NCBI GenBank assembly: GCA_024233005.1
Contig: JACKQE010000019.1
Span: forward strand, 12,231 to 76,230
Direction of reading: 5' to 3'
DNA: 64,000 nt
Source: Akkermansiaceae bacterium
Lineage (GTDB): Bacteria; Verrucomicrobiota; Verrucomicrobiia; Verrucomicrobiales; DEV007
The notes beneath the pieces are model-generated. The model was not told the DNA's origin. It did no database searches and saw nothing but the letters and a program-made list of their open reading frames with translations. Position numbers and translations under genes: made by a program. The first letter of the stretch is position 1. Each line of letters begins with the position of its first letter. Shown in pieces: positions 52,559 through 60,701 of this stretch.

Positions 52559-54781
52559 TCAGACCGGTTCACGCCGAAAAAACACTGCCGTAAGCGGGGG
52601 CAGAACAATCCGGAGTGAATGCGCGTGTCCATGGGAGCGCTCCTGCCTGGAGGCCACTCCGCCGAGATTCCCCAGTTGCGATCCTCCATAGTCGCCCGCG
52701 TCCGTGTTCAGGAGTTCACGGTAATAGCCCGAATGAGGCACTCCAATCTGGTAATCTTGGCGCGGCACCGGGGTGGCGTTAACAATCACCAGAATCTCGC
52801 CGCCACTGCGGGACCGCCTCAGGAAGGAGAAGGTGCTGTTGAGACTGTCGAGGTAGTCAATCCATTGGAAGCCTTCCGATTGGTGATCGAGTTCGTGAAG
52901 CGGGCCCTCGCTCTGGTAGAGACCATTGAGGTCGCTGACGAGTTGCTTGATCCCGAAATGAAGGGGATCGTGCAGAAGGTGCCAATCAAGGCTGCGCTGG
53001 TGTGACCACTCGCGGTCTTGGGCGAACTCACTGCCTTGGAAGAGAAGCTTTTTACCCGGGTGGGCGTACATCCAAGCCAAAAACAGCCGCAAATTGGCAA
53101 ACTGCTGCCAACGGTCTCCCGGCATCTTCCGGATCAACGATCCCTTGCCATGAACGACCTCGTCATGACTCAATGGAAGGACAAAGTTTTCGTTGAACGC
53201 GTAGGCCATGGAGAACGTGGCCTCCCCGTGGTGGTAACGCCGATGAATGGGGTCATAGGCCATGTAGACGAGGAAGTCATGCATCCAACCCATGTTCCAT
53301 TTAAAGCCAAACCCGAGTCCCCCCTGATCGGTAGGCCGTGAAACAGAGGGGAAAGCGGTGGACTCTTCGGCCATCATCATGATGCCGGGATTCTCCGTGT
53401 AGCATGCCAGGTTGAGTTGCCGGAGGAAGGCAATGGCTTCGAGATTCTCCCGGCCCCCGTGGATGTTCGGCACCCATTCTCCGGGCTGTTTCGAATAGTC
53501 GAGGTAAAGCATGCTGGCCACGGCATCGACCCGGAGTCCGTCGAGGTGGAATTCCCTCAACCAGTAGAGCGCACTGGCCAGGAGGAACCCGCGCACTTCG
53601 TTGCGCCCATAGTTGAAAATCAGCGTCCCCCAGTCAGAATGCTCGCCTTTCCGCGGATCCTCGTGCTCATACAAGGCGGTGCCATCGAACTTGGAGAGAC
53701 CGTGGGGATCTTTCGGGAAATGGGCCGGGACCCAGTCCAAGATGATCCCAATGCCCCGTTGGTGACAACGGTCCACGAAATAACGAAACTCATCGGGATT
53801 CCCAAATCGACTCGTTGGGGCGAAATAGCCACAAACCTGGTAGCCCCAGGATCCGTCGAAGGGAAACTCGGTAATCGGCATCAACTCGATGTGGGTGAAC
53901 CCCATCTCAACGACATAATCCACCAGTTGGTCGGCGGCTTCCCGGTAGCTGAGAAACCGGTCTCCTTCCTCGGTGATCCTCCGCCAGGATCCCAGATGGA
54001 CCTCATAGATGGAGACCGGCTTTCGGTAAGGATCCCATGTGGCGCGCTGCGCCATCCAATCCGCATCTCCCCAGACATAGCGGGTGCGGTCCCAGGTGAT
54101 GGAGGCGGTCTGCAGTCCGTGCTGGGCAAAGAAGGCAAAAGGATCGGTTTTGATAAACAACCGTCCGTCCGCTCCGACAATTTCGAACTTATAGTGGACC
54201 CCGGCGCCAATCCCCGGCATAAAAATTTCCCAAACCCCGGCCTCTCGGCGCAAACGCATGGGGTGGATGCGTCCGTCCCAGCCATTGAAATCTCCGACCA
54301 AACTGACCCTGCGGGCATTGGGTGCCCACACCGCAAAACTCATCCCGGAGACTCCTCCGATCTCACACAATTGGGCCCCCAGCTTTTCATGAAGCTTTGT
54401 GTGGGTGCCTTCACAGAAATAGTAAAGGTCCAGCTCTCCCAGGATGATAGGGAATGAATAGGGGTCCGATACCGGGCCATGAGTGACTCCCGCGTGATCT
54501 TCCCAAGTCAGGGTGTAAACAGGGAGCGCTTCGCCCAGCCCGGGGGCAACCAGCTCAAAAAAACCTGCCGCATGAATCAGGAGAAGTTCGCGCGGCGTGC
54601 CCTCGCCTTCCAGATTTACCCAGAGACGCCGGGCGCCAGGGCGGAAAATGCGGAAGACCCAGGCTCCCTCCTTCTCCAAGTGATGCACTCCCAAGAAGCC
54701 GAAAGGATCAGCATGATCCGCACGAAGCAGAGCTTCAACGGATTCCGGATCGGTGGCAAGGGCGGGAAAGAGGGGAATCAT
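52559..54781 (-). CDS. glgB: 1,4-alpha-glucan branching enzyme
   Basis: GH13 enzyme of 740 residues that makes alpha-1,6 branches in glycogen. An N-terminal domain and CBM48 (about 1-215, with MSFAVWAPNARRVSLVGDFNGW) precede the barrel. Catalytic residues are D419 (GLRVDAVASML), the Glu pair near 472 (MMAEESTAFP) and the Asp of HDEVVHGKGS. The long form with both N-terminal domains matches E. coli-type GlgB. The start at 54781 (MIPLFPALATDPES) is preferred to one 21 codons upstream. It probably heads an operon with ispF and the glycosyltransferase. Confidence 0.95.
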   Translation of the reverse strand: MIPLFPALATDPESVEALLRADHADPFGFLGVHHLEKEGAWVFRIFRPGARRLWVNLEGEGTPRELLLIHAAGFFELVAPGLGEALPVYTLTWEDHAGVTHGPVSDPYSFPIILGELDLYYFCEGTHTKLHEKLGAQLCEIGGVSGMSFAVWAPNARRVSLVGDFNGWDGRIHPMRLRREAGVWEIFMPGIGAGVHYKFEIVGADGRLFIKTDPFAFFAQHGLQTASITWDRTRYVWGDADWMAQRATWDPYRKPVSIYEVHLGSWRRITEEGDRFLSYREAADQLVDYVVEMGFTHIELMPITEFPFDGSWGYQVCGYFAPTSRFGNPDEFRYFVDRCHQRGIGIILDWVPAHFPKDPHGLSKFDGTALYEHEDPRKGEHSDWGTLIFNYGRNEVRGFLLASALYWLREFHLDGLRVDAVASMLYLDYSKQPGEWVPNIHGGRENLEAIAFLRQLNLACYTENPGIMMMAEESTAFPSVSRPTDQGGLGFGFKWNMGWMHDFLVYMAYDPIHRRYHHGEATFSMAYAFNENFVLPLSHDEVVHGKGSLIRKMPGDRWQQFANLRLFLAWMYAHPGKKLLFQGSEFAQDREWSHQRSLDWHLLHDPLHFGIKQLVSDLNGLYQSEGPLHELDHQSEGFQWIDYLDSLNSTFSFLRRSRSGGEILVIVNATPVPRQDYQIGVPHSGYYRELLNTDAGDYGGSQLGNLGGVASRQERSHGHAHSLRIVLPPLTAVFFRREPV

Positions 54782-54930
54782 GAGAGGAATTCGGACGCGA
54801 CGAGAGTCTTTCGCACGTATCGCGCCAAAGAGACGGAATGACAAGCCCGGAGCGAATGCCGCCCAGCCCCGAGGCCATACGACGAGTAAGTCCTCTCCTG
54901 TTCAGGAACACGCCTCCACCTCAACAAAGG

Positions 54931-54953
54931 AAAAATTGCCCCCCGGGAGGGCA
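54931..54953 (-). terminator. Intrinsic terminator after dnaN
   Basis: On the minus strand, a 6-bp GC-rich stem (TGCCCT paired with GGGGCA, one G-T pair), a 5-base loop and then ATTTTT (54936-54931). It lies about 40 bases past the dnaN stop. Confidence 0.55.
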
Positions 54954-54993
54954 GCCTCGCGGAGCCCCACCCCATCACACAAACCTTTGTTTC

Positions 54994-56094
54994 TCAATGA
55001 GAAACACGCATGGGCATAATCACATACAGAAACGGCTCGTCAATTTTGAAAACTCCGGGGCTCATCTCATCAATGAGATCCAGATAGACCGTATCTTGAT
55101 CGAGGTTCCGCAAAGGCGCCATGGTGAACTCTGGATTAAAGGCGATCGACATCGGTGAACCCTTATAATTGATGGCAAGCGTTTCAGACGCCTCCCCAAT
55201 CTCCGGACTGTTGGCCGAGATCTGCAACTGGTCCTCTTCGAAGCGGAGCTTCACCGAGTTCGATTTGTCACTGGCCAGAAGAGACACGCGGTGCACGGCA
55301 TTGAGCAAAACCTCCCGCTCCAAATTGATGCGGTGATTGGGCGCCCCGGGAATGACCTGTCGGTAATTGGGATAATTCCCTTCAATCCGCTTGCTGTAGA
55401 GGTGGCTGTTGTTCAGTTCGAAGGTCACCTGATTGTCCGTGACCCGCATTCTCAGATCGCCACCGTCCTCTTTCAGAAGACGTTGCAGTTCATTGACAGC
55501 TTTGGTTGGGATGATGACGTCCACTTCGTTGCCGGCAGGGAATTCCACTTCACTTTCCACCATGGCGAGTCGGCGACCGTCCGTCGCCACCATGATCAGG
55601 GTGTTGTTCTTGAAGCTGCAGTTGATCCCGTTGAGCACATAGCGCGTCTCATCCGTGGAGATGGCATACGAGGTTTTCTTGAGGCTGTCTTTGAGCAACT
55701 TTTGCGGGATGGTGAATTCCCGGGCTCCTTCCAGGTCAGGCGGAGGAGGGAATTCCTCGGAATTGAGGCCGAGAATTTTGAAGAAACTGGGGCCGCATCG
55801 GATCGAGGCCGCATTGTCCGCGTCGATGTCAATCTGGATCTCCGTGCTGGGTAACTCCCGGATGATGGTAACGAGACGCCGGGCCGGCAGGGTCGTGGAC
55901 CCATCTTCCTCCACGTTGGCTTTAACACTGACACTCACCCCGACATCAAGATCGGTCGTAGTCAGGCGCAGCATCCCATCCGTCGCTTGGATCAGCACAT
56001 TGGATAGGATCGGCAAAGTGGTGCGGGTACTGACCACATGCTGAACTTGCTGCAAACCCGCGAGAAACGCGTCCCGGTCGATTTGAAATTTCAT
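54994..56094 (-). CDS. dnaN: DNA polymerase III beta clamp
   Basis: Sliding clamp of 366 residues that tethers the replicative polymerase to DNA. Three clamp domains are apparent: residues about 1-120 (MKFQIDRDAFLAGLQQV, LPILSNVLI), 125-245 (SYAISTDETRYVLNGI, VATDGRRLA) and 248-366, ending with the family-typical YVIMPMRVSH. The start at 56094 (MKFQID) is standard; a GTG three codons upstream is less likely. It lies 260 bp downstream of dnaA on the same strand and is followed by an intrinsic terminator. Confidence 0.96.
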   Translation of the reverse strand: MKFQIDRDAFLAGLQQVQHVVSTRTTLPILSNVLIQATDGMLRLTTTDLDVGVSVSVKANVEEDGSTTLPARRLVTIIRELPSTEIQIDIDADNAASIRCGPSFFKILGLNSEEFPPPPDLEGAREFTIPQKLLKDSLKKTSYAISTDETRYVLNGINCSFKNNTLIMVATDGRRLAMVESEVEFPAGNEVDVIIPTKAVNELQRLLKEDGGDLRMRVTDNQVTFELNNSHLYSKRIEGNYPNYRQVIPGAPNHRINLEREVLLNAVHRVSLLASDKSNSVKLRFEEDQLQISANSPEIGEASETLAINYKGSPMSIAFNPEFTMAPLRNLDQDTVYLDLIDEMSPGVFKIDEPFLYVIMPMRVSH

Positions 56095-56246
56095 GGCAAT
56101 CACAATACCTCCACCGGGCCTGAAAAATCCAGAATTCCAAGCAGCGGGGAGTCGCGTGAATAGTGGACGTAATTTTTTCTGCTGTCTATCGCAAAATACA
56201 GGACTTCACGCGTCTGGGGGAATCCTGATCCGACTTCCGTGCCGGA

Positions 56247-56322
56247 CCGATCCATCAGACTCGCCCCATTACGTCCTGCGATCCCGGGAACGAATTCGCG
56301 GCTCCATCGTCCGATCCATCAG
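56247..56322. repeat. 12-bp direct repeat between dnaA and dnaN
   Basis: CCGATCCATCAG occurs at 56247-56258 and again at 56311-56322 on the plus strand, 64 bp apart. The same 260-bp gap also holds inverted 7-mers GCGTGAA (near 56154) and TTCACGC (near 56209). No canonical DnaA box was found in the gap. Confidence 0.5.
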
Positions 56323-56354
56323 GCCGCGAACGGCCCGGCGAGAGGTGGTCCCGT

Positions 56355-57911
56355 CTACCTTCTCGGGAGATGGTGGGTTTGCCGCCCCCCTTCCTGCCGA
56401 CCTTTGGTCCGGGACAGGTCACGCCTGATGCTTTCAAGAGTCTGCCTGAAATCGGGCATTTCTTTCTTTTTCACCACCGTCTTTAGGGCATGCAGCACGG
56501 TCCCATGGTCACGGCCGCCAAAACAAGAACCAATTTCTTTGAGTGAAAGATCCGTCAGTTCCCTGGTCAGGAACATGGCCACTTGACGAGCGTTGGAAAT
56601 GCGGGCGAGGCGGCTTTTCCCATACAGGTCCTCAATCTGGAGGTTGAAATGAGCGGCGACTCCCGATTGAATCAAGTCCACCGAGACGTCCGCGCCTTCC
56701 TGATCTCGACGGAAGGCCACCATTTCTCTCTCAATTTCTTCGAGACTCATCTTGGAGGGCTCTTCGCGGAACATCGTGTTGAGCACCGCCACGTGACGGA
56801 TAGCCCCTTCCAACAACCTGACATTCGATTCAATGTTGGAAGCGATCAATTCAATCTGCTCATCCGAGACATCGAGCTCCCACTCCTCGCGCTTGCGGCG
56901 CAAGATGGCGATGCGGGTTTCCATTCCCGGAGACACCACCGCCACGGTGAGCCCCCACTGGAAACGGGTCACCAACCGCTCCTGCAAGCCCCGGATTTCA
57001 CCGGGAGGAACGTCGCTCGTCAGCACGACCTGGCGACAGCGGTCCGTCAACGCGTTGAAGGTGTGAAAAAACTCCTCCTGTGTGCTGTCCTTGTTGGCAA
57101 TGAACTGCACATCATCGATCAAGAGCACATCCGCCTCCCGGTAGCGCTTCCGGAAAGGCACCAGTTGGTTCGCTTTCAGCGCTTCAATGAAATCATTGGT
57201 GAACTCCTCACCCGAAACATACGTCACCTTGAATTTCGGGCGAAGGCGGAGCACTTCCCAGCCGATGGCATGGAGCAGATGGGTTTTGCCCAGTCCGGAG
57301 GGAGCATACACCAGCAACGGGTGGTAGGAACGTCCGGGACGCTCGGCAACTGCGGTGGCGGCGGAAAAGGCAACCCGAATGTGCTCTCCAACAACCAAAT
57401 TGTCAAAGCGGTAACGATCCGAAAGCCCGGAAGCGGCAATCCGGGAGGATTTGTCCCTGGCAGGAGAGGCATACGGATCCTTGGAAGGCTTCAGTTCCAC
57501 CTTTTTCAGGGTCTCCACAACCTCTTCCGCCTCCTCTGCCAGACCACCCGCGGCAGAATCATGGTCAGAAACCTCCCGCTTGGCCCCAAAAGTGAAACGC
57601 ACTACGCCCCCCCAATTGGTGACGACTTCATTGAAACTCTCCACCAACTCACCCCTGAAGTTCTCTTCAATCCAGAGTTGGTAGATGGAATTGGGCGCGT
57701 CAATCAAGGCTCCGCCGGGCCCCAATCCGGCCAGATTCAGCGGCCTGAACCAACGGTCGAAAGGAAGCTCTCCAATGCGGGCAATCAGAGCCCGCGATAC
57801 CGACTTCCAGATGCTTTTGAGAGGCTTGGATGAGAGAGGATGGGATGCGTCATACTGTTCAAAGGCAAAGGCGGATTCAGAGAAGTCAGGTCCTACGGAT
57901 TCAGAGTGCAT
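56355..57911 (-). CDS. dnaA: Chromosomal replication initiator DnaA
   Basis: AAA+ initiator of 518 residues that binds and melts oriC. Domain I (about 30-110) has WKSVSRALIARIGELPFDRWF, domain II is an acidic linker (about 130-175), domain III contains Walker A APSGLGKTHLLHA and Walker B DVLLIDDVQFI, and domain IV carries the box-binding SCFGGRDHGTVLHALK. The start at 57911 (MHSESVG) was chosen because the in-frame ATG at 57983 would add a hydrophobic Cys-rich segment foreign to DnaA. The last 20 residues are basic. dnaN follows, and the presumed origin lies upstream. Confidence 0.95.
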   Translation of the reverse strand: MHSESVGPDFSESAFAFEQYDASHPLSSKPLKSIWKSVSRALIARIGELPFDRWFRPLNLAGLGPGGALIDAPNSIYQLWIEENFRGELVESFNEVVTNWGGVVRFTFGAKREVSDHDSAAGGLAEEAEEVVETLKKVELKPSKDPYASPARDKSSRIAASGLSDRYRFDNLVVGEHIRVAFSAATAVAERPGRSYHPLLVYAPSGLGKTHLLHAIGWEVLRLRPKFKVTYVSGEEFTNDFIEALKANQLVPFRKRYREADVLLIDDVQFIANKDSTQEEFFHTFNALTDRCRQVVLTSDVPPGEIRGLQERLVTRFQWGLTVAVVSPGMETRIAILRRKREEWELDVSDEQIELIASNIESNVRLLEGAIRHVAVLNTMFREEPSKMSLEEIEREMVAFRRDQEGADVSVDLIQSGVAAHFNLQIEDLYGKSRLARISNARQVAMFLTRELTDLSLKEIGSCFGGRDHGTVLHALKTVVKKKEMPDFRQTLESIRRDLSRTKGRQEGGRQTHHLPRR

Positions 57912-58637
57912 CGTGACGAAAAAGCTGGAGCGGAAAAAGGAAAAACAGGGACAACCAAGGCACGCCAGACGACGGAAGAGCATTTTTGGGTAGACATTTA
58001 AGGGGCAAACGTCTCAAAATCCTGCTCCATCGCTTTGATCCTGTTCGGGGGTGCGTCAGGATCTGACGGAAACCAGCAGTTCAGGGTGCCCTGCTGATTT
58101 CGATTTGGTTCTTTTGTTTTAGTCCCAGCCCCGACTTTCGACAACCATATTTTGCAAAAAAAATTGGGTAAAATCAGCGAATCAAACCACCAATTTAAGG
58201 ATAGAATGGAATGGACTGAAATTGTCGAAATTATCACAATAGGACATTTCCGATATTGAGACATTTCAATAAAAACTTCGGCCCGTGCCACAAATTTATT
58301 GCAGTCCAGCATTCGCGTATTGACTCGTAATTCGTTATATATGAATAGCTTCCAAGTCAGAAAACACACCAATTCAACACCTTTCCAAAGGACTCAAAAG
58401 CTCCAAGTTACCCCATCTGACAAGACACTGCGGAACCCCTGAGGCGCCCCCAACAAAGGAACTTCCGCCTTTTGGCACGGTAAAATTGGACCAGTTCCCG
58501 TTTTTGCCAAATACTAAGCCAGGTTTCATCGAGAAATCACCAAATCAGCACAGACCGATAGCCCTCAATCCACCAGCGTGGAGGAGCATCCCTTTTCTTC
58601 TTGGCGCGGGGACCATTGGGGTCGAGAATGCCGGCGC
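57912..58637. other. AT-rich gene-free region upstream of dnaA, candidate oriC
   Basis: About 725 bp between dnaA (minus) and the symporter (plus), clearly richer in A/T than the rest, most strongly at 58100-58390. It contains a dyad ATTGT/ACAAT (58221-58240), the DnaA-box-like TTATCACAA (58231-58239), which lacks one base of TTATCCACA, and a direct repeat GACATTTC at 58243-58250 and 58260-58267. No perfect DnaA box was seen. Position next to dnaA, dnaN and both topoisomerase genes makes it the best origin candidate in the window. It also holds the dnaA and symporter promoters. Confidence 0.5.
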
Positions 58638-60260
58638 ATGACCATTGCTCTCGACATCCTTGTTCTGGTTGCCTATTTCGGCATCATCCTTTGGATCGGC
58701 CTCTCCCAGCGCTCCAAAAGCGCAAGCATGGAAGGCTTTGCCCTGGGAAACCGGGAAATCGCCTGGTGGGCCGTTTTGGCTTCCATTTTGGCCGCCGAGA
58801 TCAGTGCCGGAACCTTCTTCGGGGCGCCCGGTGAAGGCTATGCCCTGAGGAATTTCACCTATGTGCAGTTGATCGTCGGCTACCTTCTGGCCCGTATTAT
58901 CGTGAGCGCAGTCTTCATCCCGGCCTATTACCGCCATGGGGTCGTCAGTATTTATGAGTTCCTCGGCCAGAGGTTCGGCCCGGTGACCCGCCGGGCTTCC
59001 TCGGCGGTTTTCCTCGTGACGAGAGTGCTTGCCAGCGGAACCCGACTCTGGGTTCCGACCATCATTCTGGTTTTGCTGTGGAATCTCGCCAATCCCACCC
59101 GCAGCCTGACAACGAGGGAGGAGTTTCTGCTCACGGCGGGAGCGCTCCTGTTCGTGACCTTGGCAACCACTGTCTACACCGCCATCGGGGGCATTCGCGC
59201 GGTCATCTGGACCGATGTGCTCCAGATTGGCGTGCTGGTCTGCGCGCTTGGCTTTTCCCTCCTTTTTCTGCTCAGTCACATCCCCGGAGGCTGGGAGGGA
59301 GCCAAAACCATGCTCACTGGGGAGAAAGACCTGCTTGTTTGGGACTGGGGGACCAAAGATGGCGCCGGTTTTTGGGTCAATGTGAAATCGGTGCTCGAGC
59401 AGGAATACACCGTGTGGGCCGCCTTTATTGGCTCCACCTTCGTCACGTTGGCAACGCACGGGACTGATCAGGACATGGTGCAACGCATGCTCACCGCCAG
59501 GAACAAAAACCAAAGCGCCCTGGCAACCATCCTTTCCGGCGTGGCCGACATCCCCATCACTTTTGTGGTCCTGGGCATCGGGATTCTGCTCTACGTATAC
59601 TATCAGCAAAATCCGGACATCCTGCTTCCGACCAATGAGGCCGGTGCGATCTCGTCAAACAAAGTCTTTCCTCACTTTATTCTGACCCAAATGCCACCTG
59701 GTCTGCGCGGACTGGTGCTCGCCGGAGTCCTAGCCACCACCATGGGATCGCTCAGCACCGCCCTCAATTCACTCGCCACCAGCTATGTCAGAGATTTTCA
59801 TTTCCGGTGGTTCGGGGAGCCCACAACCGACCAAGGGAAGGTCCGGGTTCTCAGGTTTGGGACGATCCTGTTTGCCACCCTCCTCATTCTGGTGGCCCTT
59901 TCTACCGCCTGGGTGGTACTCCACCATCCCAAATTGCGCATCCTCCCGATCATTCTTGGAATCTTCGGCTACACCTACGGATCTCTGCTTGGCATTTTTA
60001 TGGTGGGGCTTTTCACCAAGAATCGGGGCAGTGACAAGGGGAATGTGGTGGCCATGGTTCTGGGCTTCCTCGTCGTGGCCTATTTGAGCGGGCTCGACCT
60101 CGACGTGGCCCGACTTTTTGGGGCTTCCGGCTTGGGACGCCCCCATTGGATGCCGGTCATTGAATTTCCTTGGCGGATCTTTTTTGGCACGACCGTGACC
60201 TTTGTTGTTGCCCTGTGTTTCCCCGCATCCCAGAGCAGAGAGCCCTCCAACGTCTCATGA
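58638..60260 (+). CDS. Sodium/solute symporter (SSS family)
   Basis: Integral membrane protein of 540 residues with about 13 hydrophobic helices. It shows GGIRAVIWTDVLQ (typical of TM5-6), ATHGTDQDMVQRML and ATTMGSLSTALNSLATSYVRDF, the last marking the sodium-site region of the SSS family. Substrate (sugar, inositol, sialic acid and others are transported by relatives) cannot be told. The start at 58638 (MTIALDILVLVAY) is chosen; a GTG at 58578 would add 20 unsupported residues. Confidence 0.9.
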   Translation: MTIALDILVLVAYFGIILWIGLSQRSKSASMEGFALGNREIAWWAVLASILAAEISAGTFFGAPGEGYALRNFTYVQLIVGYLLARIIVSAVFIPAYYRHGVVSIYEFLGQRFGPVTRRASSAVFLVTRVLASGTRLWVPTIILVLLWNLANPTRSLTTREEFLLTAGALLFVTLATTVYTAIGGIRAVIWTDVLQIGVLVCALGFSLLFLLSHIPGGWEGAKTMLTGEKDLLVWDWGTKDGAGFWVNVKSVLEQEYTVWAAFIGSTFVTLATHGTDQDMVQRMLTARNKNQSALATILSGVADIPITFVVLGIGILLYVYYQQNPDILLPTNEAGAISSNKVFPHFILTQMPPGLRGLVLAGVLATTMGSLSTALNSLATSYVRDFHFRWFGEPTTDQGKVRVLRFGTILFATLLILVALSTAWVVLHHPKLRILPIILGIFGYTYGSLLGIFMVGLFTKNRGSDKGNVVAMVLGFLVVAYLSGLDLDVARLFGASGLGRPHWMPVIEFPWRIFFGTTVTFVVALCFPASQSREPSNVS

Positions 60261-60302
60261 GGCACTGGAATTGCTGGTGAAATGTGGCATTCGTTTGGCT
60301 AG

Positions 60303-60593
60303 ATGCCGACCTCTCCAGCCATTCCCGATGACGATCCCGCTCTGCCAGCAGAGCTTGAAATCCTCGCCAGCCTGCTGCGCCGCCGACTCCAAGTGATCGC
60401 GGACAACACTTCTCGCGCTGCGGCACCAGAGGCCCATTTGCAACGGCTGCAGCAGGTTGGAACGGACATTTTCGCCGCCCACGAACAACTCAGAGGAAGA
60501 ATCTCCGGTCGGTTGGAACATTTTTTGAAGGGTTGCAGCTACGACAAAGCTCTCGCACTCATTGAGGCCGGCGTCGACGCCTGCCGCCGTTAA
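60303..60593 (+). CDS. Small hypothetical protein, 96 residues
   Basis: Acidic N-terminus followed by helical Leu/Arg/Gln-rich sequence (LLRRRLQVIADN, HLQRLQQVGTDIFAAHEQL) that could form a coiled coil. No signal or membrane helix and no recognised family. It lies between the symporter and the topoisomerase gene in the same direction, 42 bp after the former. The composition and length look genic. Confidence 0.6.
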   Translation: MPTSPAIPDDDPALPAELEILASLLRRRLQVIADNTSRAAAPEAHLQRLQQVGTDIFAAHEQLRGRISGRLEHFLKGCSYDKALALIEAGVDACRR

Positions 60594-60701
60594 ACTCCGC
60601 ACCGTCAAGGAGGCTTTACGGGGAGATATCTGACGGCTTTTTGCGATTAAGCTTGAAATTTCTAGGGAAACTTAAATATTCTCAACCCTGTAATACTTGT
60701 C

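Noticed and set aside
57998..58372. 124-codon frame in the AT-rich region upstream of dnaA
   Set aside because: Composition follows the local base bias, no family pattern, and the region is better explained as origin and promoter DNA.
58472..58490. Sigma-54-like TTGGCACG upstream of the symporter
   Set aside because: No GC at the -12 position; the following TTG is 2 bases too far from the -24 element.
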